Source of the DNA: Sphingomonas psychrotolerans
Lineage (GTDB): Bacteria > Pseudomonadota > Alphaproteobacteria > Sphingomonadales > Sphingomonadaceae
Reading direction: 5' to 3'
Length of the DNA stretch: 64,000 nucleotides
NCBI RefSeq assembly: GCF_002796605.1
Contig: NZ_CP024923.1
Location: 4,347,501-4,411,500, forward strand
Shown here: one piece after another, positions 1-7,710 of the stretch
How the letters are laid out: the number at the start of each line of letters is the position of its first letter
Position numbering within the stretch: the first letter of the stretch is position 1
Program-made: the position numbers and the translations under genes
Notes under the pieces: model-generated
Database searches by the model: none
Seen by the model: only the letters and a program-made list of their open reading frames with translations
Told to the model about the DNA's origin: nothing

Positions 1-469
1 GGACGAGGGTGCCGAGGAACACCTGGCGCGTGGCGTCATGCGGGAAGATCAGTCCGGTCGGGCGCTGCGAGCCGGTGACCTTGTGCATGCTCTTGACCTC
101 GCCTTCGTCCGCGACGCGACAATCGAACCACGGATAGGCAGTGAAGTCGCGCATCGCAGTGCCCTTGCCGCCCAATTTGAAGGTGCGGCAGCGATAATTG
201 CCCTGCGGCAAGGCTGCGTCGGCGAGCGCGCGATCGGGATCGAACAGCAGGGGCTCCGCGGCGATCGCTTTGGCGTCGGCCTTGCGCGCCAGCGGCAGCG
301 CCTCGTCCCAGGCCTTGCGCCAGTCGCGGATCCGATCGCGGTCGGCGGCGGTGGCGACGCTCTGCCAGCTGACATTGGTGGGCGGGCTCGACGACGTCGC
401 CTCGCGATAGACGCTGCAGCCCCCTAGGCCCGCGGCGAGGGCAATGGCGACAGGCAGCATCCACTTCAT
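1..469 (-). CDS. DUF4893-like lipoprotein (partial, runs off left edge)
   Basis: Reading from an ATG at 469 towards the window edge gives an uninterrupted frame of about 156 codons with no stop, so the C-terminus lies outside the window. The N-terminus is a lipoprotein signal: a hydrophobic stretch ending in the lipobox-like LGGC, with the Cys near residue 18. The rest contains DRDRIRDWRKAWDEAL, GNYRCRTFKLGG, FTAYPWFDCRV and a TGSQRPTGLIFP motif. This pattern matches my recollection of the DUF4893 family, common in sphingomonads and of unknown function. A GGGGTCG run sits just upstream of the ATG. The gene lies 24 bases downstream of the 3-hydroxybutyrate dehydrogenase stop on the same strand and may be co-transcribed. 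It is expected to be outer-membrane or periplasmic. The family call is moderate; the reading frame is secure. Confidence 0.75.
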   Translation of the reverse strand, partial: MKWMLPVAIALAAGLGGCSVYREATSSSPPTNVSWQSVATAADRDRIRDWRKAWDEALPLARKADAKAIAAEPLLFDPDRALADAALPQGNYRCRTFKLGGKGTAMRDFTAYPWFDCRVADEGEVKSMHKVTGSQRPTGLIFPHDATRQVFLGTLV

Positions 470-493
470 ATTTTCGACCCCATTTTTATCGGC

Positions 494-1279
494 TTACGCG
501 GCGGTCCAGCCGCCATCCATCGAATAATTGGCGCCGGTGATCTGCGCGGCTTCGTCTCTGCAGAGAAAGAGCGCGAGCGCGGCAACTTGTTCCGGCTGGA
601 CGAACTGCTTGGTCGGCTGGGCGTCGAGCAACACGTCGTTGATCACTTGCTCGCGGGTGAGGCCGCGGGTCTTCATCGTATCGGGAATCTGGTTCTCGAC
701 CAAGGGAGTCCAGACATAGCCGGGCGAGATGCAGTTGACGGTGATGCCGTGGGTAGCGACCTCGAGCGCGGCGGTCTTGGTCAGGCCGGCAATGCCGTGC
801 TTGGCAGTGACATAGGCCGATTTATTGGGGCTGGCGACGAGGCTGTGCGCGCTCGCCGTGGTGATGATCCGGCCCCATTTGCGCGCCTTCATGCCGGGGA
901 TCGCGGCGCGCATCAGGTGGAAAGTCGACGACAGGTTGATCGCGATGATCGCGTCCCATTTCTCGATCGGGAATTCGTCGATCGGCGCGACGTGCTGGAT
1001 GCCGGCGTTGGAGATCACGATGTCGACGCTGCCGAGCTCCTTCTCGGCGCGGGCGACCATCGCGGCGATCTGGTCGGGCTTCGACATGTCGGCGGGGTCG
1101 TACAGTGCTTTTGCCCCGGCCGTCGCTTCGAGCGCGGCGCGTTCGGTCTCGATCGCTTGCGCATCGCCGAAGCCGTTGATCATCACCGCTGCGCCTTCTG
1201 CGGCGAGCGCCTTGGCGTAAGAGAGGCCGATGCCGGACGTGGAGCCGGTGACGATCGCGGACTTGCCCTTGAGGAACAT
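494..1279 (-). CDS. bdhA: 3-hydroxybutyrate dehydrogenase (SDR family)
   Basis: This 261-residue cytosolic short-chain dehydrogenase should interconvert (R)-3-hydroxybutyrate and acetoacetate with NAD, a step in PHB or ketone-body metabolism. The Rossmann glycine motif TGSTSGIG is at residues 11-18, NAG follows strand 4 at 91-93, and the catalytic set is Asn115, Ser143, Tyr156 and Lys160 (YVTAK). The internal AHSLVASPNKSAYV segment and the C-terminal SMDGGWTA are typical of the hydroxybutyrate dehydrogenase branch. The length is normal for the family. The ATG at 1279 is only 8 bases downstream of the patatin stop codon, so the two are almost certainly one operon. That pairing supports a role in polyhydroxybutyrate or lipid-derived 3-hydroxybutyrate turnover. 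The exact substrate is inferred from the family. Confidence 0.9.
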   Translation of the reverse strand: MFLKGKSAIVTGSTSGIGLSYAKALAAEGAAVMINGFGDAQAIETERAALEATAGAKALYDPADMSKPDQIAAMVARAEKELGSVDIVISNAGIQHVAPIDEFPIEKWDAIIAINLSSTFHLMRAAIPGMKARKWGRIITTASAHSLVASPNKSAYVTAKHGIAGLTKTAALEVATHGITVNCISPGYVWTPLVENQIPDTMKTRGLTREQVINDVLLDAQPTKQFVQPEQVAALALFLCRDEAAQITGANYSMDGGWTAA

Positions 1280-1287
1280 GGGTACTC

Positions 1288-2427
1288 CTAACGGTGCGTG
1301 AGGTCGAAGGCGGCGGTCTTGCCGTCGAGGATGTTCTGCGCGACGATCTGCGCGCTCGCCATGGTTTCGGCGATCGCGGCGCGGCCGGCCTGCCAATGCT
1401 CGTGCATCGAGCGGGCGGAGAATTCGAAGTCGCGCGATCCGCCTTCCCACGCATTGGCGCGGTAGATCAGGTGGACGAGGCTCAGCGGCTTCTCGTCGGC
1501 GAGGGCGCACAGCGCGACGACATCGGGGTCGTCGGCGAGATCGGACGGCAATTTGGCGAGGACGCGGCGGATCGCCTCGCGTTCCTGACGCAGACGGAGG
1601 CGCTCGTCCGAGACTTGCCGTGTGCGGCTGGAGAAGCGGATCTCCTTTTCGCGGGCCAGCACGTCGGTGATCGTGCGGGGCAAATCGGCGGCGGCGGGAA
1701 AGAGATCGACCTGGAAGACGAGCGTGTTCTCGCTCTGGCGATCGAGGATGTGGGTGAGCGGGGTGTTCGAGACGAGGCCGCCGTCCCAATAATAGCGGCC
1801 GTCGATCTCGATCGGGGGGAGGCCGGGCGGGAGCGCGCCCGAGGCCATGATGTGGCGCGCGTCGAGGCGCTCGTCGGCGGTGTCGAAATAGCGGAAATTG
1901 CCGCTCGCGAGGTCGACAGCGCCGACCGAGAGGCGGACCGGGCCATGATTGAGCAGATCCCAGTCGATATGCGCGTCGAGCGTCTCGCGCAGAGGTGTGC
2001 TGTCGTAGAAGCTGAGCGCGCCCGGGGTGCCGGGCGTGGCGAAGGAGGGCGGGATCGCCCGCGGGCGGAAGAAGCCGGGTACGCCGCCCATCAGCACGGC
2101 CGCGGCGGCCCATTCATGGGCGAATTCCCGTGCGCCGTCGCTCAAGGGGATCGAGAAATCTGGAAGCGCGCCGGTGACGCCTTCCCAAAAGGCGCGGATC
2201 GCGGCGAGACGAGTCTCGGGCGGGTTGCCGGCGAACAATGCCGCATTCACGGCGCCGATCGAGATGCCGGCGACCCAATCGACTTCGATCCGGGCCTCGC
2301 CCAGCGCCTCGATCACGCCGGCCTGGTAGCTGCCGAGCGCGCCGCCGCCCTGGAGCACCAACGCGACACAGTCCGGCAACGGCAGTCCGGCGACGCGGCG
2401 GCGCGGGCGGGGGTCGGCGTCGGCCAT
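1288..2427 (-). CDS. Patatin-like phospholipase
   Basis: This 379-residue patatin-fold Ser-Asp hydrolase has the oxyanion-hole loop LQGGGALGSYQAG at residues 25-37, the nucleophile elbow GISIG at 54-58 (Ser56), and the second catalytic residue in DGGLVS (Asp215). No signal peptide is evident, so it probably acts in the cytoplasm or at the inner membrane on phospholipids or other acyl esters. The C-terminal third, with a run of charged residues after LAREKEIRFSSRTR, resembles the DUF3734 extension found in many proteobacterial patatins. The start at 2427 (MADADP) is chosen because the fold begins immediately after it; the frame stays open upstream through the repeat at 2462-2490. It is the first gene of a two-gene operon with the 3-hydroxybutyrate dehydrogenase. 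Confidence 0.88.
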   Translation of the reverse strand: MADADPRPRRRVAGLPLPDCVALVLQGGGALGSYQAGVIEALGEARIEVDWVAGISIGAVNAALFAGNPPETRLAAIRAFWEGVTGALPDFSIPLSDGAREFAHEWAAAAVLMGGVPGFFRPRAIPPSFATPGTPGALSFYDSTPLRETLDAHIDWDLLNHGPVRLSVGAVDLASGNFRYFDTADERLDARHIMASGALPPGLPPIEIDGRYYWDGGLVSNTPLTHILDRQSENTLVFQVDLFPAAADLPRTITDVLAREKEIRFSSRTRQVSDERLRLRQEREAIRRVLAKLPSDLADDPDVVALCALADEKPLSLVHLIYRANAWEGGSRDFEFSARSMHEHWQAGRAAIAETMASAQIVAQNILDGKTAAFDLTHR

Positions 2428-2461
2428 GCGGGGGCATGTGGCGTATCCGGGAGGCTCCTGC

Positions 2462-2490
2462 AATCCTCGCCCGCTGCGCGAGGGAGGATT
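2462..2490. repeat. REP-like hairpin, AATCCTC family copy 1
   Basis: AATCCTC at 2462-2468 pairs with GAGGATT at 2484-2490 around a GC-rich loop. The element lies between two divergently transcribed genes, so it is unlikely to be a terminator. Related hairpins occur at 4959-4979 and 8519-8548. Confidence 0.6.
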
Positions 2491-2554
2491 TGAGGGCGTG
2501 CAACGCTTGGCGTGCTGGGGCATTGTTGCGGAACCTAACGACGAAGGAATGCCC

Positions 2555-3445
2555 ATGCGGCTCGACGATCTCGATCCCACCGACAATGCGCGCGACTTTG
2601 GTTCGGGCGGCGGCGGTGGTGGCGGCGGCTTTGGACTGCTGGGCTTGCTGCCTTTGCTGCTCGGTCGCGGGATGGGGTGCGGCGGGATTGCTCTGCTCGG
2701 CGTGGTGGCGCTCGTCTATTTCGCGATATCGGGCGGCGGTGGGCTGCTCGGCGGAGGCGGGACGCAAGTCCAGCAAGGCCAGCAGGGCCAGACGCAGGGC
2801 GCGGCCAAGGCATGCGACACGCAGGCCGAATTATTCGCGTGCCGGGTGATGACGAGCACCGAGCAGGTGTGGAGCAAGGTCTTCGCCGACAACGGCCAGC
2901 GTTACCAGCCGGCGACGATCAACTTCTTCACCGGATCGGTCCAGTCGGCATGCGGGCAGGCATCGGCCGCGGTCGGGCCGTTCTACTGCCCCGGCGATCA
3001 GGGTGTGTTCCTCGACACCGGCTTCTTCGACGAACTCGACAAGCGCTTCGGCGCGAAGGGCGACTTTGCACGTGCCTATGTCATCGGGCACGAAGTGGGG
3101 CATCATATCCAGAATCTCGAAGGCACTTCGACCAAGGTCAGCCAGGCGCAGGCCCGCGCTTCGCGGGCGGAAGGCAACAAATTGTCGGTGCTGCTCGAAC
3201 TGCAGGCCGATTGCTATGCCGGCGTATGGGCGAAACGCAGCGGCCGGCTCGAGCCGGGCGACATCGAGGAGGGCATGACCGCGGCGAATGCCATCGGCGA
3301 CGACACGCTGCAGCGCCAGGGCCAGGGCGAAGTGGTGCCCGACAGCTTCACCCACGGCAGCTCGGCGCAGCGCAAGCAATGGCTCCAGCGCGGGCTCGAC
3401 AGCGGCGATCCGGCGCAGTGCGATACGTTCGCAGCGGCGGGGTGA
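2555..3445 (+). CDS. Neutral zinc metallopeptidase (YpfJ/KPN-type)
   Basis: This 296-residue protein has a glycine-rich N-terminus (residues 17-25), one hydrophobic membrane segment at about 43-58, a Gln/Gly-rich linker and a C-terminal domain of the putative neutral zinc metallopeptidase family. The zinc motif HEVGHH is at residues 179-184. Further downstream, LELQADCYAGVWA supplies the probable third ligand and the family signature. The catalytic domain is expected to face the periplasm. An AAGGA ribosome site at 2544-2548 is correctly spaced for the ATG at 2555 and too close for the ATG at 2549, so 2555 is preferred. The physiological substrate is unknown. The gene is divergent from the patatin gene. 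Confidence 0.88.
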   Translation: MRLDDLDPTDNARDFGSGGGGGGGGFGLLGLLPLLLGRGMGCGGIALLGVVALVYFAISGGGGLLGGGGTQVQQGQQGQTQGAAKACDTQAELFACRVMTSTEQVWSKVFADNGQRYQPATINFFTGSVQSACGQASAAVGPFYCPGDQGVFLDTGFFDELDKRFGAKGDFARAYVIGHEVGHHIQNLEGTSTKVSQAQARASRAEGNKLSVLLELQADCYAGVWAKRSGRLEPGDIEEGMTAANAIGDDTLQRQGQGEVVPDSFTHGSSAQRKQWLQRGLDSGDPAQCDTFAAAG

Positions 3446-3476
3446 CGGAAGCGGATGGGGCGGCTAAGCCCATCCG

Positions 3477-4223
3477 ATGACCGAAGCTGCCGAAGCCCCC
3501 GAACGCCCGAAACTTGCTTATCGTCACACGCCCGGCCGCGGGCCGACGGTGGTATTCCTGTGCGGCTACGGGTCGGACATGAACGGCACCAAGGCGCTGG
3601 CGCTGCAGCAATGGGCGCAGCGCAGCGGGCGGGCGTTCCTGCGCTTCGATTATGCCGGGTGCGGCGAAAGCGAAGGCGATTTCGAGGACCAGACTCTGGC
3701 CTTGTGGCGCGACGATGCGCTGCGGGTCATCGACAAGGTGGTCGATGGGCCGGTGGTGCTGGTCGGCTCGTCAATGGGCGGTTGGGTGATGCTGATGGTC
3801 GCCAAAATGCGGGCCGAACTGGTCAAGGGGATGGTCGGGATCGCGGCGGCGCCGGACTTCACCGACTGGGGTTTCAACCAGGCCGACAAGCTCACGATCC
3901 TGCAGCATGGGCGGATCGAGCAGCCCAATGATTATGGCGAGGCGCCGACGGTGACGACGCGCGGCTTCTGGGCCTCTGGCGAGGCCAATCGGATGATGAT
4001 CGGGCCGATCGCCTTCGACGGCCCGGTGCGGCTGCTGCAGGGACAGCGCGACAAGGAAGTGCCGTGGGAGCGCGCGGCGCGGCTTGCCGAGCTGATCCGT
4101 TCAGATGCGGTGCAGACGGTGCTGGTCAAGGACGGCGACCACCGGCTCTCGCGCGATTCGGACATCGCGCTGATCCTCCGGGCTGTCGAGGACGTGCTTT
4201 CCTTATGTTCTTCTTCCTCCTGA
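3477..4223 (+). CDS. Alpha/beta hydrolase, ABHD10-like
   Basis: This is a 248-residue alpha/beta hydrolase without a signal peptide. The oxyanion region is VVFLCGYGSDMNG (about 25-37). FDYAGCGES lies at 58-66, the nucleophile elbow GSSMGG is at 97-102 (Ser99), and the C-terminal DGDHRLSR carries the probable catalytic His. The GSDMNG loop and the overall length fit the ABHD10-like branch, whose animal member is a thioesterase/depalmitoylase; the bacterial substrate is unknown. The last 19 bases overlap the next gene, a TPR protein, which suggests translational coupling. The short Ser-rich tail (LCSSSS) is a by-product of that overlap. Confidence 0.82.
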   Translation: MTEAAEAPERPKLAYRHTPGRGPTVVFLCGYGSDMNGTKALALQQWAQRSGRAFLRFDYAGCGESEGDFEDQTLALWRDDALRVIDKVVDGPVVLVGSSMGGWVMLMVAKMRAELVKGMVGIAAAPDFTDWGFNQADKLTILQHGRIEQPNDYGEAPTVTTRGFWASGEANRMMIGPIAFDGPVRLLQGQRDKEVPWERAARLAELIRSDAVQTVLVKDGDHRLSRDSDIALILRAVEDVLSLCSSSS

Positions 4224-4954
4224 GCCTTCAGGCCGCGACTGCGGCCACGCCCCCGCCGGGGCAGGAACCGCCGCGTTATGCCGAGTGCATGGACCTCGCG
4301 ACCGGCGACCCGTCGCAAGGCGTGGCCGCGGCGACCAAATGGCGGGTCGAGGGTGGCGGGATGCTCGCGCGGCAATGCCTGGGCGTGGCCTATGCCAATC
4401 AGAAGCGCTGGCCCTCGGCGGCGGCGGCGTTCGAGGAAGCGGCGCGCGACGCCGAGAATGCCAAGGACCTGCGGTCGTCGAACTATTGGGCGCAGGCGGG
4501 CAATGCGTGGCTCGCCACGGGCGAGCATGTGAAGGCGCGCGCGGCGCTCGATGCGGCGCTGGCGAGCGGGCATTTGCGCGGACTGGCACTCGGCGAGGCG
4601 CGGCTCGACCGGGCGCGGGTGCTGGTCGCAGCGGGCGATATGGAGGGTGCGCGCGTCGATCTCGATCGGGCGCTGGCGGATGCGAAGGCCGATCCGCTGG
4701 CGTGGCTGCTCTCGGCGACGCTGGCGCGGCGGCAAGGCGATTTGCCGCGCGCGAAGACCGACATCGCCGAGGCGCTGCGGCGCGCGGCGGACGATCCGCA
4801 GGTACAGCTCGAAGCGGGGAACATCGCGGCGAGCGGCGGCGACGAAGCGGGCGCGCGGACGGCCTGGGCGCGCGTCGTCGAGCTCGCGCCGGGAAGCCCG
4901 ATCGCCGAGGCGGCGCGCAAGGCGCTGGCGCAGTTCGGAGCCAGCGAGAAGTAG
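4205..4954 (+). CDS. Exported TPR-repeat protein
   Basis: This 249-residue protein has a short hydrophobic start (MFFFLLSLQAATAA) compatible with a signal peptide cleaved near residue 14. Helical repeats of TPR type cover about residues 60-240: WPSAAAAFEEAARDA, VKARAALDAALASG, MEGARVDLDRALADA, LPRAKTDIAEALRRA and EAGARTAWARVVELA. TPR arrays mediate protein-protein contacts, and no catalytic motif is present. The start at 4205 lies inside the end of the ABHD10-like gene, giving a 19-base overlap in a different frame. A hairpin at 4959-4979 follows the stop. The function is unknown and likely periplasmic. Confidence 0.78.
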   Translation: MFFFLLSLQAATAATPPPGQEPPRYAECMDLATGDPSQGVAAATKWRVEGGGMLARQCLGVAYANQKRWPSAAAAFEEAARDAENAKDLRSSNYWAQAGNAWLATGEHVKARAALDAALASGHLRGLALGEARLDRARVLVAAGDMEGARVDLDRALADAKADPLAWLLSATLARRQGDLPRAKTDIAEALRRAADDPQVQLEAGNIAASGGDEAGARTAWARVVELAPGSPIAEAARKALAQFGASEK

Positions 4955-4958
4955 CGCA

Positions 4959-4979
4959 TCCTCCCCCTCCCGGGGAGGA
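4959..4979 (+). terminator. Hairpin after TPR gene (AATCCTC family relative)
   Basis: TCCTCCCC at 4959-4966 pairs with GGGGAGGA at 4972-4979 over a 5-base loop. It lies 4 bases after the TPR stop codon and before glyoxalase I. There is no U-run, so it may be a REP-type element rather than a strong terminator. Confidence 0.5.
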
Positions 4980-5040
4980 ATGGGTTGGCGGCTCGGAGTG
5001 GAGAACCTATCTCGCGGGCGAACGCTATTTCGGAGCCCGC

Positions 5041-5493
5041 ATGCACTATCTCCACACCATGATCCGCGTCACCGATCCTGAGGCGACGGTGCGTTTCTTC
5101 GAGCTGTTGGGCTTGCAGGAAGTGCGGCGGATGGAGAGCGAGAAGGGGCGCTTCACCCTGATCTTCCTCGCCGCGCCCGAGGATTCGAACGGTCCGGGCC
5201 AGCGCGCCAATGCCGAGGTCGAACTGACGTACAACTGGCCGGAGGACGGCAAAGCGCCCGAAATCTATTCCGGCGGACGCAATTTCGGGCATCTCGCCTA
5301 CCGGGTCGACGATATCTACGCGACTTGCCGGCGGCTGATGGGCGGCGGCGTGACGATCAACCGGCCGCCGCGCGACGGGCACATGGCGTTCGTGCGTACT
5401 CCCGACAATATCTCGATCGAATTGCTCCAGGCCGGCGACCCGCTGGCGCCGGCCGAGCCCTGGGTGTCGATGCCGAATATCGGCGCCTGGTGA
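5041..5493 (+). CDS. gloA: Lactoylglutathione lyase (glyoxalase I)
   Basis: This 150-residue enzyme isomerises the hemithioacetal of methylglyoxal and glutathione to S-lactoylglutathione. All four metal ligands expected from E. coli GloA are present: His5 (MHYLHTMIRV), Glu61 (VELTYNW), His84 (NFGHLAYRV) and Glu127 (ISIELLQ). The family block ELTYNW is intact. The start at 5041 matches the conserved N-terminus exactly. The stop overlaps the GTG start of the nitronate monooxygenase gene by 3 bases (sequence GTGA), so the two are translationally coupled. Glyoxalase II (gloB) lies about 1.5 kb downstream on the same strand, so both halves of the methylglyoxal detoxification route are clustered. 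Confidence 0.95.
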   Translation: MHYLHTMIRVTDPEATVRFFELLGLQEVRRMESEKGRFTLIFLAAPEDSNGPGQRANAEVELTYNWPEDGKAPEIYSGGRNFGHLAYRVDDIYATCRRLMGGGVTINRPPRDGHMAFVRTPDNISIELLQAGDPLAPAEPWVSMPNIGAW

Positions 5494-6536
5494 TCGACCC
5501 CGCCGCCCGCTTCCGCGCGCTCACCGGGGCCGCGGTGCCGATCGTGCAGGCGCCGATGGCGGGGGCTGGCGGAGTCGCGCTTGCCGCCGCAGCGATCCGG
5601 GGCGGGGCGGTGGGATCGCTACCCTGCGCGATGCTCGATGCCGGACAGATTGCGGCGCAAGCGGCGGAAGTGCGCGCGGCGGCGGGCGGGCCGCTCAATC
5701 TCAACTTCTTTTGCCACGAACTGGACGATGCGCCCGACGATGGCGCGTGGCGGACGGCGCTTGCCCCCTTTTACGACCGCGAGGGCGTGACGCCGCCCGA
5801 GGCGGCGGCGGGGCTGCGGCGACCGTTCGACGCGGCGCTGTGCGCGGCGGTCGAGGCGGTGCGGCCGGAGATAGTCAGCTTCCATTTCGGACTGCCGGCG
5901 CCGGCTTTGCTCGCGCGGGTCAAGGCCGTCGCCAAGGTGTTCGGCAATGCGACGACGGTGGACGAGGCGCGCTTCCTCGCGCGGCAGGGCTGCGATGCGG
6001 TGATCGCGCAGGGGAGCGAGGCGGGCGGCCATGCCGGCTGGTTCCTTGAAGGGCACCGGCCGATCGGGACCCTCGCGCTGGTGCGGCGGATCGTTCGCGC
6101 AGTCGACGTTCCGGTGATCGCGGCGGGCGGGATCGTCGACGGCGCGGGTGTGGCCGCGGCGCTGGCGCTGGGCGCGAGCGCCGCGCAATCGGGGACTGCC
6201 TATCTCGCCACGCCCGAGAGCCTTGCGTCGCCGATGCATCGCAATTTGCTGGGGAGCGAGGCGGAAACAGTGTTCACCAACTTGCTGACCGGACGCGAGG
6301 CGCGGGGCTTTCGCAACCGGCTGATCGACGCGCTCGGGCCGCTCTCGCCAATCGTGCCGGCCTTCCCGCACGCGGCAACCGCGCTCGCGCCGCTGCGCGC
6401 GGCGGCGGAGGCGGACGGACGGGAGGACTATTCGCCTTTGTGGGCAGGGCAGGGGGCTGCGCTGGCGCGGGCGATGCCGGCCGAAACCCTGACACGGCTG
6501 CTCGCCGAGGAGGCGCTTGCCGCGCTTCGTCTCTAA
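5490..6536 (+). CDS. Nitronate monooxygenase family protein
   Basis: This 348-residue FMN-dependent TIM-barrel protein starts at a GTG (5490) that overlaps the gloA stop. Family features are IVQAPMAGAGG near the N-terminus, the QGSEAGGHAGW segment holding the conserved His (about residues 172-182), the phosphate-binding VPVIAAGGIVDG and the ALGASAAQSGTAYLAT block. Members oxidise nitronates such as propionate 3-nitronate with oxygen; some act as 2-nitropropane dioxygenases or enoyl reductases, so the exact substrate is uncertain. It is cytosolic. The tight coupling with gloA suggests a shared detoxification role, which is inference. Confidence 0.88.
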   Translation: MIDPAARFRALTGAAVPIVQAPMAGAGGVALAAAAIRGGAVGSLPCAMLDAGQIAAQAAEVRAAAGGPLNLNFFCHELDDAPDDGAWRTALAPFYDREGVTPPEAAAGLRRPFDAALCAAVEAVRPEIVSFHFGLPAPALLARVKAVAKVFGNATTVDEARFLARQGCDAVIAQGSEAGGHAGWFLEGHRPIGTLALVRRIVRAVDVPVIAAGGIVDGAGVAAALALGASAAQSGTAYLATPESLASPMHRNLLGSEAETVFTNLLTGREARGFRNRLIDALGPLSPIVPAFPHAATALAPLRAAAEADGREDYSPLWAGQGAALARAMPAETLTRLLAEEALAALRL

Positions 6537-6558
6537 GTGTATTATGTATGCAATACAC
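6537..6558. promoter_or_regulatory. Perfect 7-bp inverted repeat, candidate operator
   Basis: GTGTATT at 6537-6543 and AATACAC at 6552-6558 form a perfect inverted repeat around an AT-rich 8-base centre. It begins directly after the nitronate monooxygenase stop and ends 14 bases before the next start codon. The AT-rich content contrasts with the surrounding GC-rich DNA. It looks like a binding site for a dimeric repressor; the regulator is unknown. Confidence 0.5.
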
Positions 6559-6572
6559 ATGAGGAGACGCGC

Positions 6573-6908
6573 ATGGTTCGCCTGGGTGTGAAGGGATTGG
6601 CGGGGCTGCTGTTGCTCGGCGGGTGCGGGGGCAGTGAGCGCTCGGCGATCGCGGTGTCGATCGAAGCCGACGGGTCCGCCAATACGACGGTGCGGTGCGT
6701 CGATACGACGAGCGGGACGTGCCATGTCGCGTTCGCCGTGGCGGCCCCGCTGCGCGGCGAGATCCGCAAGGGCGACAGCAAACGCTTCGCCGTGGGACCC
6801 GGCACCCCGGTGTGCATCGAGCCCGATCCGGTGGACCTGGCCAAATGCGACCGCAGGGCGATCAAGCAGGGCACCCAGAGGATTTCACGCCGCCGCGTCG
6901 TCGACTGA
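6573..6908 (+). CDS. Small putative lipoprotein
   Basis: This 111-residue protein has an N-terminal hydrophobic segment and lipobox (LLLLGGCGG, Cys near residue 18). The mature part holds several Cys (VRCVDTTSGTCHV, TPVCIEPDPVDLAKC) that could form disulfides in the periplasm. I do not recognise a domain family. The ATG at 6573 is preferred because a GAGGAG ribosome site lies about 6 bases upstream; an earlier in-frame ATG at 6537 would place the operator-like palindrome inside the gene. It is followed after 38 bases by gloB. The function is unknown. Confidence 0.65.
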   Translation: MVRLGVKGLAGLLLLGGCGGSERSAIAVSIEADGSANTTVRCVDTTSGTCHVAFAVAAPLRGEIRKGDSKRFAVGPGTPVCIEPDPVDLAKCDRRAIKQGTQRISRRRVVD

Positions 6909-6946
6909 GGCTGGCGCGCAAGCGTTCGGGCGCCTATTTTGCGGGA

Positions 6947-7675
6947 ATGCTCGACATCGTCCGGATCCCTGCGCTCAGCGACAATTACATCTGGCTGGTC
7001 CACGATCCCGCATCGGGGGAGACGATGGTGGTCGATCCGGCTGAGGCCGAGCCGGTGCTCGCCGCGGCCGGGCAGCGTGGCTGGCGGATCTCGGCGATCT
7101 GGAACACCCATTGGCACCCCGATCACACCGGAGGCAATGCCGGCATCAAGGCCGCGACTGGCTGCACCGTGATCGCCCCGGCCGCCGAGGCGGGGAAGAT
7201 CCCGACCGCGGACCGGCTGGTCGGCGAAGGCGATTCAGTCCGGCTCGGCGATCATGTCGCGACGGTGATCGAAGTGCCTGCGCACACTGCCGGGCACATC
7301 GCCTATCACTTTGCTGAGGACGTGGTGGTGTTCGTCGGGGATACCTTGTTCGCGATGGGCTGTGGCCGGCTGTTCGAGGGAACGCCGGCGCAGATGTTCG
7401 CGAACATGCAGCGGCTGGGTGCGCTGCCGCCCGAGACCCGCGTCTATTGCGCGCACGAATATACCCAATCGAACGGGCGATACGCGCTGGTCGCCGAGCC
7501 CGACAACCAAGCGATCCGCGCCCGGATGGCGGAAGTGGATCGGCTCCGTGCGGCGGGCGAGGCGACCGTCCCCACGACGATCGCCGCCGAGATCGCCACC
7601 AATCCGTTCCTGCGCGCGGGGAGCGTGGAAATCCTGGCGGAGCGGCGCGCGGCGAAGGATGTATTTCGCGGCTGA
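6947..7675 (+). CDS. gloB: Hydroxyacylglutathione hydrolase (glyoxalase II)
   Basis: This 242-residue metallo-beta-lactamase-fold hydrolase splits S-lactoylglutathione to D-lactate and glutathione. The binuclear metal motif THWHPDH is at residues 54-60. Further ligands are the His in PAHTAGHIAYH, the Asp in FVGDTLFAMGCGR and the His in VYCAHEYTQSN. The last two segments are diagnostic of GloB rather than generic family members. The length is close to the roughly 250 residues of well-studied GloB proteins. It acts in the cytosol after GloA, whose gene is 1.5 kb upstream on the same strand. The start at 6947 (MLDIVRIPALSDNY) fits the conserved N-terminus. Confidence 0.93.
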   Translation: MLDIVRIPALSDNYIWLVHDPASGETMVVDPAEAEPVLAAAGQRGWRISAIWNTHWHPDHTGGNAGIKAATGCTVIAPAAEAGKIPTADRLVGEGDSVRLGDHVATVIEVPAHTAGHIAYHFAEDVVVFVGDTLFAMGCGRLFEGTPAQMFANMQRLGALPPETRVYCAHEYTQSNGRYALVAEPDNQAIRARMAEVDRLRAAGEATVPTTIAAEIATNPFLRAGSVEILAERRAAKDVFRG

Positions 7676-7710
7676 GAGGTCTATGCTCGCGGGGGCGTGA
7701 GGAGTTGTCG

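Noticed and set aside
494..2113. A single minus-strand frame appearing to fuse patatin and dehydrogenase regions
   Set aside because: The upstream part is out of frame with the patatin. The dehydrogenase starts properly at 1279 with conserved N-terminus.
2462..2490. Terminator for the patatin or metallopeptidase gene
   Set aside because: It lies upstream of both divergent genes, so it is better explained as a REP-like element.
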